Shown one piece after another: positions 1 through 5,846 of a stretch of 6,172 nucleotides of DNA. How positions within the stretch are numbered: position 1 is the stretch's first letter; the number at the start of each line of letters is the position of its first letter. A program made the position numbers and the translations under genes. Source of the stretch: Alphaproteobacteria bacterium (GTDB lineage: Bacteria; Pseudomonadota; Alphaproteobacteria; Rhodobacterales; Rhodobacteraceae); the NCBI GenBank assembly GCA_003694465.1, contig RFKM01000208.1:1-6172 (forward strand), given 5' to 3'. The notes beneath the pieces are model-generated. The model had not been told where the DNA came from and searched no databases. It saw only the letters and a program-made list of their open reading frames with translations.

Positions 1-1
1 A

Positions 2-1123
2 CGTCTGACGCGCGGCCCGCGCGGCAGCCGGACAGATCGGACCCGACAGCACGTAAAGGGCGGCCCGCGCCGGCTGCGGGTGGGCGAGGAAGAAATCGAG
101 GCCCGCCGCTTCGTCATCGCCACCGGCTCGCGCCCGGCCGTGCCGCCGATTCCCGGTCTCGCGGAGGCGGGCGCGCTGACCAACGAGACGATCTTCGATT
201 TGCCCGAGCGCCCCGGCCATCTGCTCATTCTCGGCGGCGGGGCGATCGGGCTGGAAATGGCCGATGCCCACCGCGCGCTGGGCGCCGAGGTGACCGTCGT
301 CGAGGCCGCCGAGGCCATGGGCCGGGACGACCGCGAGGCGGTGGAGGTGGTGCTCGGCGCGTTGCGCGGGCGCGGCGTGCGCATCGAGGAGGGCTGGCCC
401 GTCGCCGAAGTGCGCCGCGAGGGCGGGCGCATCGCGCTCCTGCGGGCCGATGGCGCGCGCCTCGAGGGCACCCATCTTCTGGTCGCCACGGGGCGCCGGC
501 CGGCGATCGACGGGCTTGGCCTCGAGGCGGCGGGCGTTGCCGTCGAGCGCGGGGCGATCCGGGTGAATGCGCACCTGCGCACCAGCAACCGCAGGATCTA
601 CGCCATCGGCGACGTGACCGGGGGCCCGCAGTTTACCCATGCGGCGGGCTACGAGGCCGGGGTCGTCATCCGCGCGATGCTCTTCGGCCTGCCGGCGCGG
701 GCGCGCTTCGATCACATTCCGCATGCGCTCTATACCCGGCCGGAGCTTGCACAGGTCGGGCTGACCGAGGCCGAGGCCCGCGCCCGCTTCGGCGCGCGGC
801 TCGAGGTGGTGCGCGTGGGGTTTGACGGCAATGACCGCGCCGTTGCAACCGGCGAGACCACGGGCTTTCTGAAGGTCATGGTGCACCGCGGCCGGCCCGT
901 CGGGGCGACGCTCGTCGGGATTGATGCCGGCGAACAGATCGCCCCCTGGGCGCTGGCGCTCTCGGCGCGGCTGAAGATGTCGCAGATGGCCGGGGTCGTG
1001 CTGCCCTATCCGACTCGGGCCGAGATTTCCAAACGCGCGGCCGGGGCCTATTTCTCGCCGCGGCTGTTTGACAATCCGCGCCTGAAGCGCATCGTGCAGA
1101 CAGTGCAACACTTCCTGCCATGA
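2..1123 (+). CDS. FAD-dependent pyridine nucleotide-disulfide oxidoreductase, mercuric reductase-like (5' partial)
   Basis: This is a flavoprotein of the group that moves electrons between NAD(P)H, FAD and a disulfide or metal substrate; it is probably cytosolic and dimeric. Numbering from the GTG at 80, visible parts are ATGSRP (14-19), a second dinucleotide-binding motif GGGAIG (52-57) with the strand ending in Glu (VTVVE, 71-75; Glu there usually favours NADH over NADPH), VATGRRP (135-141), the FAD-contacting YAIGDVTGGPQFTHAA (174-189) and the dimerisation domain from about 215. Missing at the left are about 100-120 residues, including the N-terminal FAD-binding GxGxxG and the CxxxxC redox pair, so the disulfide cannot be checked. 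Near the C-terminus LPYPTRAE (308-315) puts Tyr where lipoamide dehydrogenase has its catalytic His (HPT) and MerA has Tyr, which argues against a plain lipoamide dehydrogenase. The true substrate is unknown. The frame is open to the left edge, but codons before about position 58 look unlike the family. The histidine kinase gene starts 7 nt after the stop. Confidence 0.9.
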   Translation, partial: RLTRGPRGSRTDRTRQHVKGGPRRLRVGEEEIEARRFVIATGSRPAVPPIPGLAEAGALTNETIFDLPERPGHLLILGGGAIGLEMADAHRALGAEVTVVEAAEAMGRDDREAVEVVLGALRGRGVRIEEGWPVAEVRREGGRIALLRADGARLEGTHLLVATGRRPAIDGLGLEAAGVAVERGAIRVNAHLRTSNRRIYAIGDVTGGPQFTHAAGYEAGVVIRAMLFGLPARARFDHIPHALYTRPELAQVGLTEAEARARFGARLEVVRVGFDGNDRAVATGETTGFLKVMVHRGRPVGATLVGIDAGEQIAPWALALSARLKMSQMAGVVLPYPTRAEISKRAAGAYFSPRLFDNPRLKRIVQTVQHFLP

Positions 1124-1130
1124 GGCGCCG
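1121..1130 (+). promoter_or_regulatory. Shine-Dalgarno overlapping the reductase stop codon
   Basis: GAGG at 1122-1125 overlaps the TGA stop (1121-1123) and lies 5 nt before the ATG at 1131. Together with the 7-nt gap this suggests the two genes share one mRNA and that translation of the second is coupled to the first. It is a weak but well placed site. Confidence 0.55.
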
Positions 1131-2540
1131 ATGACCTTCAGGGCCCTGTTCAACACGCTCTCTGGGCGGTTCCTGGTTCTGACCATCGTCTTCGTGATGC
1201 TGGCGGAAGTGCTGATCTTCGTGCCGTCGGTCGCGCGCTTCCGGCAGGACTATCTTCAGAACCGGCTCGAACGGGCGCAGATCGCCTCGCTCGTGCTGCT
1301 GTCCGGAGACATGGTCGACGAAAAGATCCAGGCCGAATTGCTCGAGAATGCCGGGGTCTACAACGTGGTTCTCCTGCGCGACGAGGCGCGCGAGCTGGCG
1401 CTGTCGTCGCCGGTGCCGGGCGCGGTGGCCGCCACCTTCGACCTGCGCGAGGCCGGCGCGCTGCAACTGATGCGCGATGCCATCCACCGGCTTCTGACGC
1501 CGGGCGACGAGGTGATCCGCGTGATCGGCGAGCCGGTGCGCATGGGCGGGTTGCAGATCGAGGTGACGATGCCCGCCGCCCCCCTGCGCGCGGCGATGAT
1601 CGACTACGGCCGGCGCATCTTCCTGCTTTCGCTGGTGATCTCGGTGATCACCGCGGCCTTCCTGTTCGTGGCGGTGCGCAGCCTGATGGTGCGCCCGATC
1701 AAGCGGGTCGTGCGCGAGATGATCTCCTATTGCGAGGCGCCGGAAGACGCGCGGCGGATCATTCGCCCCGCCTCGCGGGTGCGCGAGCTTCGCGAGGCCG
1801 AGGAGGCCCTGCTTGCGCTCGAAACCCAGGTTTCCGGGGCGCTGAAGCAGAAGGAGCGCCTTGCCCAGCTCGGCGGCGCGGTGGCCCGGATCAGTCACGA
1901 CCTGCGAAACATCCTGACCACGGCGCAGCTTTTTGCCGACCGCATGGAGATGAGCAACGATCCGACGGTCAAGCGGGCGGCGCCGAAACTGATCGCTTCG
2001 ATCAACCGGGCGGTCAACCTCACCGAATCGGCGCTCTCCTTCGGGCGCGCCGAGGAACCGGCCCCGCGTCTGACCCGCTTTCCCCTCGCCGAAGTGGTGG
2101 GCGACGTGGTCGAGGGCGAGCGGCTGGCCGCCGGCGAGCATGACATTTCCTTCGCCGAGGACGTGCCCGCCAGCCTCGTGCTGAGGGGCGATCCGGAGCA
2201 GATCGACCGCGCCCTGCGCAACCTCGTGCGCAATGCCCGCCAGGCGATCGTGGCCAGCGGCCGGCCCGGCGAAATCGCCGTCATGGCGACCGAGACGCCC
2301 GAGGAATGGGTCATCACCGTGGCCGACACCGGGCCGGGCCTGCCCCCGCGCGCGCAGGAAACCCTGTTCGAGCCGTTTTCGTCGGGCGGGCGGAAGGGCG
2401 GCACGGGGCTGGGCCTTGCCATTGCCGCCGAACTGGTGCGCGGGCATGGCGGCCGGCTGGTGCTGGCCGAGACCGGCGAGGGGGGCACGCGGTTCGAGAT
2501 TCACCTGCCGCGCGGGCTCGATATCGGCGAAGACGGCTGA
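1131..2540 (+). CDS. Membrane-bound sensor histidine kinase
   Basis: A two-component sensor kinase of 469 residues in the inner membrane. In order: a first membrane helix at about 13-34; a periplasmic sensor segment at about 35-160 with no recognisable named fold; a second helix at about 163-185; a HAMP-like linker and coiled coil rich in Glu, Ala and Leu at about 186-248; a dimerisation/phosphoacceptor helix with SHDLRN (255-260, phosphorylated His256); and the ATPase domain. The ATPase domain shows the N box (LRNLVRNARQAI, Asn368), G1 DTGPGLP (399-405), F box LFEPF (412-416) and G2 GGTGLGLA (423-430). All catalytic boxes are intact, so it should be active. No receiver domain is fused and no response regulator lies in the window, so the partner must be elsewhere. 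The start is fixed by the SD and the close upstream stop. The signal is unknown; the shared mRNA with a redox flavoenzyme hints at redox, metal or envelope stress, which is inference only. Confidence 0.95.
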   Translation: MTFRALFNTLSGRFLVLTIVFVMLAEVLIFVPSVARFRQDYLQNRLERAQIASLVLLSGDMVDEKIQAELLENAGVYNVVLLRDEARELALSSPVPGAVAATFDLREAGALQLMRDAIHRLLTPGDEVIRVIGEPVRMGGLQIEVTMPAAPLRAAMIDYGRRIFLLSLVISVITAAFLFVAVRSLMVRPIKRVVREMISYCEAPEDARRIIRPASRVRELREAEEALLALETQVSGALKQKERLAQLGGAVARISHDLRNILTTAQLFADRMEMSNDPTVKRAAPKLIASINRAVNLTESALSFGRAEEPAPRLTRFPLAEVVGDVVEGERLAAGEHDISFAEDVPASLVLRGDPEQIDRALRNLVRNARQAIVASGRPGEIAVMATETPEEWVITVADTGPGLPPRAQETLFEPFSSGGRKGGTGLGLAIAAELVRGHGGRLVLAETGEGGTRFEIHLPRGLDIGEDG

Positions 2541-2555
2541 AGCGGAATTTGGCCC

Positions 2556-2591
2556 TTGCATTGCCCGCCGCGGGCGGCTAAATCCCGCCTG
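2556..2591 (+). promoter_or_regulatory. Sigma70-type promoter for tRNA-Arg
   Basis: TTGCAT (2556-2561) and TAAATC (2579-2584) are separated by exactly 17 nt and would start transcription near 2591, about 6 nt before the tRNA. The stretch after the -10 (CCGCCTG) is GC-rich, as is typical of stringently controlled stable-RNA promoters. The spacer carries a GC palindrome, GCCCGC-C-GCGGGC (2563-2575). Confidence 0.6.
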
Positions 2592-2596
2592 TCCGC

Positions 2597-2673
2597 GCGC
2601 TGGTAGCTCAGTTGGATAGAGTACTTGACTACGAATCAAGGGGTCGGGGGTTCGAATCCTCCCCAGCGCGCCA
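2597..2673 (+). tRNA. tRNA-Arg (anticodon ACG)
   Basis: The full cloverleaf can be drawn. The acceptor stem is GCGCTGG (2597-2603) with CCAGCGC (2663-2669), discriminator G 2670 and encoded CCA 2671-2673. The D stem is GCTC/GAGT (2606-2609/2619-2622). The anticodon stem is CTTGA/TCAAG around the loop CTACGAA, giving anticodon ACG at 2631-2633. The T stem is GGGGG/CCTCC with loop TTCGAAT. Length is 77 nt. By family knowledge A34 is deaminated to inosine by TadA so that the tRNA reads CGU, CGC and CGA. The D-arm/anticodon region closely follows bacterial tRNA-Arg(ACG). It has its own promoter, so it need not be cut from the histidine kinase transcript. Confidence 0.98.
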
Positions 2674-2715
2674 CAGACTTCCCGCCAAGACAGACTTGCC
2701 GCCAGAATAGCCCGC

Positions 2716-2747
2716 ACTGCCCCATGAACACGGGGCGTCAGTCGTTT
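2716..2747 (+). terminator. Candidate terminator hairpin after tRNA-Arg
   Basis: The stem GCCCC (2719-2723)/GGGGC (2732-2736) has an 8-nt loop and can extend through ACT/AGT with a 3-nt bulge. It is followed by CGTTT, and a second small hairpin CGTTT/AAACG follows at 2743-2757. The T tract is short, so this is only a candidate 3' end for the tRNA transcript, 43 nt beyond the CCA. Confidence 0.35.
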
Positions 2748-2759
2748 CGAGAAAACGGC

Positions 2760-2790
2760 GCGCGCCTTGCGGGGGTGATCCCCGGCGCGC
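2760..2790. repeat. Strong bulged inverted repeat between tRNA-Arg and lepA
   Basis: GCGCGCC (2760-2766) pairs with GGCGCGC (2784-2790), and inside it GGGG pairs with CCCC (2780-2783). That makes 11 GC-rich pairs with a bulge on one side. On the minus strand the hairpin is followed within a few bases by TTTT (complement of 2752-2755), so it may stop lepA transcription. On the plus strand no T tract follows. Confidence 0.45.
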
Positions 2791-2801
2791 CAGAGGCTTC
2801 A

Positions 2802-2828
2802 AGGGCCTTGTGAAAACGCGCCGGCCCT
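2802..2828. repeat. Inverted repeat AGGGCC/GGCCCT
   Basis: AGGGCC (2802-2807) and GGCCCT (2823-2828) are perfect inverted arms around a 15-nt loop. On the plus strand GTTTCCCC follows. It is one of several hairpins in the 214-bp convergent spacer and could help terminate read-through from either side. Confidence 0.3.
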
Positions 2829-2864
2829 GTTTCCCCTGATCTTTTCCGAAAGCCGGCCAAGCGG

Positions 2865-2880
2865 GGGCGCCGCCGCGCCC
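2865..2880 (-). terminator. Hairpin just past the lepA stop
   Basis: GGGCGC (2865-2870) and GCGCCC (2875-2880) form a 6-bp all-GC stem with a 4-nt loop, 7 nt after the lepA stop when read on the minus strand. No uridine run follows directly; the nearest T-rich bases come about 14 nt later. It may be an mRNA-stabilising 3' stem or a weak terminator backed up by the next hairpins. Confidence 0.4.
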
Positions 2881-2887
2881 GGCGCCT

Positions 2888-4687
2888 TCAGCTGTCCATC
2901 TTCAGGGCCGAGATGAAGGCCTCTTGCGGGATATCGACCTTGCCGAACTGGCGCATCTTCTTCTTGCCCGCCTTCTGCTTTTCCAGAAGCTTCTTCTTGC
3001 GCGTCGCGTCGCCGCCATAGCACTTGGCGGTCACGTCCTTGCGCAGGGCAGAAAGGGTTTCGCGGGCGATCACCTTGCCGCCGATCGCGGCCTGGATCGG
3101 GATCTTGAACATGTGGCGCGGGATCAGCTCCTTGAGCTTTTCCACCATCGCTCGGCCACGGGTTTCGGCGCGGTCGCGGTGCACCATGATCGAAAGCGCG
3201 TCGACCGGCTCTTCGTTGACGAGAATCTGCATCTTCACGAGGTTGTCGGCCCGGTAGCCGGTCAGCTGGTAATCGAAGCTGGCGTAGCCTTTCGTGACCG
3301 ATTTCAGCCGGTCGTAGAAGTCGAACACCACTTCGTTGAGCGGCAGGTCATAGACCACCATCGCGCGCGAGCCGGCATAGGTCAGGTCAAGCTGGATGCC
3401 GCGCCGGTCCTGGCAGAGCTTGAGCACGTCGCCGAGGTATTCGTCGGGCACGAGGATCGTCGCCTTGATCCGCGGCTCCTCGATATGGTCGATCAGCGTC
3501 GGGTCGGGCATGTCGGCGGGGTTGTGCAGTTCCTGCATTGTCCCGTCCTTCAGGTAGACGTGATAGACCACCGAAGGTGCCGTGGTGATCAGTTCGATGC
3601 CATATTCGCGCTCGAGCCGGTCGCGGATCACTTCGAGGTGCAGAAGGCCGAGAAAGCCGCAGCGGAAGCCGAAGCCGAGGGCCGCCGAGGTTTCCATCTC
3701 GAAGCTGAAGCTGGAATCGTTCAGCGCCAGCTTCTCGATGGCATCGCGCAGGTCTTCGAACTCGTTGCTGTCAACCGGGAACAGGCCGCAAAACACCACC
3801 GGCACCGAGGGCTTGAAGCCGGGCAGGGGCTCGGCGCAGCCCTTCTTCTCGGTGGTGATCGTGTCGCCGACGCGGGTGTCGCGCACCTGCTTGATCGAGG
3901 CGGTCAGAAAGCCGATCTCGCCGGGGCCGAGTTCTTCCACCGGCTCCATCGCCGGGCGGAAGACGCCGATCCGGTCGACCGGGTAGACGGCGCCGGTCTG
4001 CATCATCCGGATCCGGTCGCCCTTGCGCAGTTTGCCGTCGATGATCCGCACCAGCACGACGACCCCGAGGTAGGGGTCATACCAGCTGTCGACGAGCATC
4101 GCCTTGAGCGGCGCATCGGGGTTTCCCTCCGGCGGCGGCAGGCGGTGAACGATGGCCTCGAGCACCTCGTGGATGCCGACGCCGGTCTTTGCGCTCACCT
4201 GAATGGCGTCAGTGGCGTCGATGCCGATCACGTCTTCGATCTGCTCGGCGACCCTGTCGCAGTCGGAGGCCGGCAGGTCGATCTTGTTGAGCACCGGCAC
4301 GATCTCGTGGTCGGCCTCGATCGCCTGATAGACATTGGCCAGCGTCTGGGCCTCGACGCCCTGGGTGCTGTCAACCACGAGGAGCGAGCCTTCCACCGCC
4401 TGCATCGAGCGGCTGACTTCATAGGCAAAGTCGACATGACCCGGCGTGTCGATCAGGTTGAGCACGTAATGCTCGCCGTTGTCGGCATCGTATTCGAGGC
4501 GCACGGTGTTGGCCTTGATGGTGATGCCGCGTTCGCGCTCGATGTCCATCGAATCGAGCAGCTGTTCCTTCATGTCGCGGTCGGCGACGGTTTTCGTCTC
4601 CTGGATGAGACGATCGGCCAGGGTCGATTTGCCGTGGTCGATATGTGCGACGATGGAAAAATTCCGGATATGGGCGAGATCGGTCAT
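2888..4687 (-). CDS. lepA: Elongation factor 4 (LepA), ribosomal back-translocase GTPase
   Basis: A translation GTPase that binds the ribosome, is held to act on stalled or mis-translocated complexes, and affects initiation and subunit assembly; it is cytosolic and membrane-associated. Its 599 residues match the usual length of the family. The GTPase domain shows AHIDHGKST (14-22, P loop), RGITIKA (53-59, switch I), DTPGHVDF (80-87, with the catalytic His84), NKIDLP (134-139) and SAKTG (165-169). The middle carries the EF-G-like domains II, III and V. The C-terminus has the LepA-only domain, including [17 protein letters not shown] and the ending VDIPQEAF, and it lacks EF-G domain IV. No residue looks abnormal. 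The start [20 protein letters not shown] is the standard family start. There is no clear Shine-Dalgarno before it, and a candidate promoter sits almost on the ATG. lepB does not follow, unlike in E. coli: the gene stands alone and converges on tRNA-Arg. Confidence 0.98.
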   Translation of the reverse strand: MTDLAHIRNFSIVAHIDHGKSTLADRLIQETKTVADRDMKEQLLDSMDIERERGITIKANTVRLEYDADNGEHYVLNLIDTPGHVDFAYEVSRSMQAVEGSLLVVDSTQGVEAQTLANVYQAIEADHEIVPVLNKIDLPASDCDRVAEQIEDVIGIDATDAIQVSAKTGVGIHEVLEAIVHRLPPPEGNPDAPLKAMLVDSWYDPYLGVVVLVRIIDGKLRKGDRIRMMQTGAVYPVDRIGVFRPAMEPVEELGPGEIGFLTASIKQVRDTRVGDTITTEKKGCAEPLPGFKPSVPVVFCGLFPVDSNEFEDLRDAIEKLALNDSSFSFEMETSAALGFGFRCGFLGLLHLEVIRDRLEREYGIELITTAPSVVYHVYLKDGTMQELHNPADMPDPTLIDHIEEPRIKATILVPDEYLGDVLKLCQDRRGIQLDLTYAGSRAMVVYDLPLNEVVFDFYDRLKSVTKGYASFDYQLTGYRADNLVKMQILVNEEPVDALSIMVHRDRAETRGRAMVEKLKELIPRHMFKIPIQAAIGGKVIARETLSALRKDVTAKCYGGDATRKKKLLEKQKAGKKKMRQFGKVDIPQEAFISALKMDS

Positions 4688-4695
4688 GATGGCGG

Positions 4696-4724
4696 GATAT
4701 GCGGGGGAAAGGCGGTTTCGTCAA
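4696..4724 (-). promoter_or_regulatory. Candidate lepA promoter with nearly no leader
   Basis: Read on the minus strand, TTGACG (4724-4719) is followed after 17 nt by CATATC (4701-4696). Transcription would begin around 4689-4690, leaving only 2-3 nt before the ATG at 4687. This fits the lack of a Shine-Dalgarno sequence. The -35 is very good; the -10 matches only three of six consensus bases. Confidence 0.4.
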
Positions 4725-4737
4725 TGGGGATGCGCGG

Positions 4738-4770
4738 CAGCGCGCGCGCCGGGGCAGCGCGCCGGTGGGG
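4738..4770. repeat. Imperfect tandem repeat, two copies of about 16-17 bp
   Basis: CAGCGCGCGCGCCGGGG (4738-4754) is followed at once by CAGCGCGCCGGTGGGG (4755-4770). The copies differ by one GC dinucleotide and one T, and probably arose by slippage. They lie between the two divergent candidate promoters and may be only low-complexity GC sequence. Confidence 0.55.
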
Positions 4771-4777
4771 AATGCTG

Positions 4778-4806
4778 TTGAGGCACACAGCGCAAAGGGG
4801 TAGTGT
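4778..4806 (+). promoter_or_regulatory. Candidate promoter of the PfkB-family kinase
   Basis: TTGAGG (4778-4783) and TAGTGT (4801-4806) are separated by 17 nt. The start would fall near 4813, giving a leader of about 27 nt that contains the ribosome binding site. The spacing is ideal and the hexamer match moderate. Confidence 0.4.
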
Positions 4807-4816
4807 TAGCGCAAAC
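4805..4816. promoter_or_regulatory. LacI-family-like operator over the kinase promoter
   Basis: GTTAGCGCAAAC is a 12-bp even palindrome with one mismatched pair and a central GCGC. This resembles LacI/GalR-family operators, which have a central CG pair. It overlaps the end of the candidate -10 and the expected start site, where a repressor would block transcription. No LacI-type regulator gene is in the window. Confidence 0.35.
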
Positions 4817-4827
4817 GCGACCGCGCG

Positions 4828-4839
4828 AGAGAGGGCGAA
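4828..4839 (+). promoter_or_regulatory. Ribosome binding site of the kinase gene
   Basis: The purine run AGAGAGGG (4828-4835) lies 4 nt before the ATG at 4840. It supports this start, and the encoded N-terminus lines up residue by residue with E. coli Pfk-2. Confidence 0.6.
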
Positions 4840-5787
4840 ATGCCGGATATCCTGACGATCACGCTGAACCCGGCGCTCGACATGTCGACCACCGTCGATC
4901 ATGTGCGGCCGGAGGCCAAGCTGCGCTGCGAAAGGCCGGTGCTGGAACCGGGCGGCGGCGGGGTGAACGTTGCCCGGGCCGTCGGCATCCTGGGCGGGCG
5001 GGCGCTGGCGCTGATCGCGCTCGCCGGGTTCAACGGGCAGCAATATCTCTCGCTGCTCGCCAACGAGCCGATCGTGCCGATCGCCTTCGCGATCCCGGGC
5101 GAGACCCGCCAGTCGCTCGCCGTGATCGACCGCGACACCGGCGAGCAATACCGCTTCGTGATGCCCGGGCCGCGCTGGGACAGCGAACATGCCCATGAGG
5201 CGCTGACGGCGATCGACCGGGCCATGGGCGACGGCAGCTTCGTGGTCCTGTCGGGCAGCCAGCCGCCGGGGGTGCCGCTGCATTTTCCCGCCGATCTGGC
5301 GGCCATCGTCGAGGAGCGCGGCGGGAAGCTGATTCTCGACACCTCCGGCAAGGCGATGAAGGCCCTGCTCGGCATCGGCTCGGCGCGCCAGCACGTTCTG
5401 CGGCTCGACGGTGAAGAGAGCGCCGAACTCGCCGGCCGGCCATTGCGAACCACCACCGAAGTGGCCGATTTCGCCGAAGAGCTGGTCACGCGCGGGGTTG
5501 CCGAGGTGGTCGTTCTGGCCATGGGCGAGAACGGTTCGGTGCTGGTCGAGAACGGCAAGCGCTGGCATGCGGTCACCGAGAAGGTGAAGGTGCGCTCCAA
5601 GGTCGGCGCGGGCGACAGTTTCGTCGGCGCATTTACATTGGCGCGCAGCCGCGGCGCCGCTTGGGAAGAGGCCCTCGTTCAGGGGGTCGCGGCGGCATCG
5701 GCGGCGGTGATGACCGATGGCACCGAGCTGTGCCGGCGCGCCGATGTCGAGGCCCTCGCCAGAACGGCCAAACTCACGCGAATCTAG
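4840..5787 (+). CDS. pfkB: PfkB-family sugar-phosphate kinase, Pfk-2-like 6-phosphofructokinase (or 1-phosphofructokinase)
   Basis: A cytosolic ribokinase-superfamily enzyme of 315 residues that transfers phosphate from ATP to a sugar phosphate, probably fructose 6-phosphate to fructose 1,6-bisphosphate. From memory it aligns well with E. coli Pfk-2: LTLNPALD (8-14, sugar-binding Asp14), KLRC (27-30), EPGGGGVNVAR (36-46), ETRQ (88-91), GEQYRFVMPG (101-110), SGSQPPGV (138-145) and the catalytic loop VGAGDS (255-260, base Asp259). Lys27, Arg29, Asn43 and Arg90 sit at the same numbers as the E. coli fructose-6-phosphate ligands. FruK and tagatose-phosphate kinases have GKG where this has GGG, so Pfk-2 fits better, though fructose 1-phosphate cannot be excluded. 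Oddity: the usual KPNxxE segment reads RLDGEE (188-193), so the NXXE Asn is Asp190. The gene stands alone, without the PTS genes fruA or fruB, and is divergent from lepA. It has its own candidate promoter and operator. Confidence 0.92.
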   Translation: MPDILTITLNPALDMSTTVDHVRPEAKLRCERPVLEPGGGGVNVARAVGILGGRALALIALAGFNGQQYLSLLANEPIVPIAFAIPGETRQSLAVIDRDTGEQYRFVMPGPRWDSEHAHEALTAIDRAMGDGSFVVLSGSQPPGVPLHFPADLAAIVEERGGKLILDTSGKAMKALLGIGSARQHVLRLDGEESAELAGRPLRTTTEVADFAEELVTRGVAEVVVLAMGENGSVLVENGKRWHAVTEKVKVRSKVGAGDSFVGAFTLARSRGAAWEEALVQGVAAASAAVMTDGTELCRRADVEALARTAKLTRI

Positions 5788-5796
5788 ATTCGCGTG
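5775..5796. repeat. 22-bp perfect palindrome across the kinase stop codon
   Basis: CACGCGAATCT (5775-5785) is followed directly by its exact reverse complement (5786-5796). As RNA it gives a 9-bp stem with a CTAG loop. It covers the last four codons and the TAG stop of the kinase gene. No T run follows on the plus strand (GATTGCGG). It may be a 3' stem protecting the mRNA, a terminator without a tail, or a protein-binding site. The symmetry itself is certain; the role is not. Confidence 0.7.
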
Positions 5797-5826
5797 GATT
5801 GCGGCCGAACGCGGGGTGCTCGCCGC

Positions 5827-5846
5827 GCGGCGCTGCGGCGCCGCAG
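5827..5846. terminator. GC-rich hairpin between the convergent genes
   Basis: GCGGCGC (5827-5833) and GCGCCGC (5838-5844) form a 7-bp stem with a 4-nt loop. Overlapping it, 5833-5846 (CTGCGGCGCCGCAG) is a perfect 14-bp palindrome. Read on the minus strand it begins right after the TAA of the small membrane protein gene. It lacks a U tail in either direction, so it is a probable 3'-end stem and only possibly a terminator. Confidence 0.4.

Noticed and set aside
80..80. GTG at 80 as the true start of the oxidoreductase
   Set aside because: It would lack the whole N-terminal FAD-binding motif and redox cysteines. The protein begins mid-domain, so the gene must extend left of the window or be broken.
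876..2717. 613-codon open frame antisense to the reductase end, the histidine kinase and the tRNA
   Set aside because: It is a GC-driven shadow. Its N-terminal part (GRIRTPDPLIRSQVLYPTELPAR region) is the well-known false protein from reading a tRNA gene backwards, and the rest is His/Gln/Arg-rich with no domain.
2625..2813. 62-codon open frame starting in the tRNA
   Set aside because: It begins inside the tRNA anticodon arm, giving the familiar spurious peptide GVGGSNPPQRAT, and has no ribosome site.
2597..2887. tRNA-Arg as an integration (att) site for a mobile element
   Set aside because: No repeat of the tRNA 3' end is seen further on, and no integrase lies in the window.
2924..4855. 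643-codon open frame opposite lepA
   Set aside because: lepA on the other strand has every family motif. This frame is rich in His, Val, Asp and Arg with no fold, as expected for the mirror of a GC3-rich gene.
4684..5568. 294-codon open frame opposite the kinase gene, running into the lepA start
   Set aside because: Low-complexity Gln/His/Arg/Gly-rich composition, no ribosome site, and it fully overlaps a well-supported gene.
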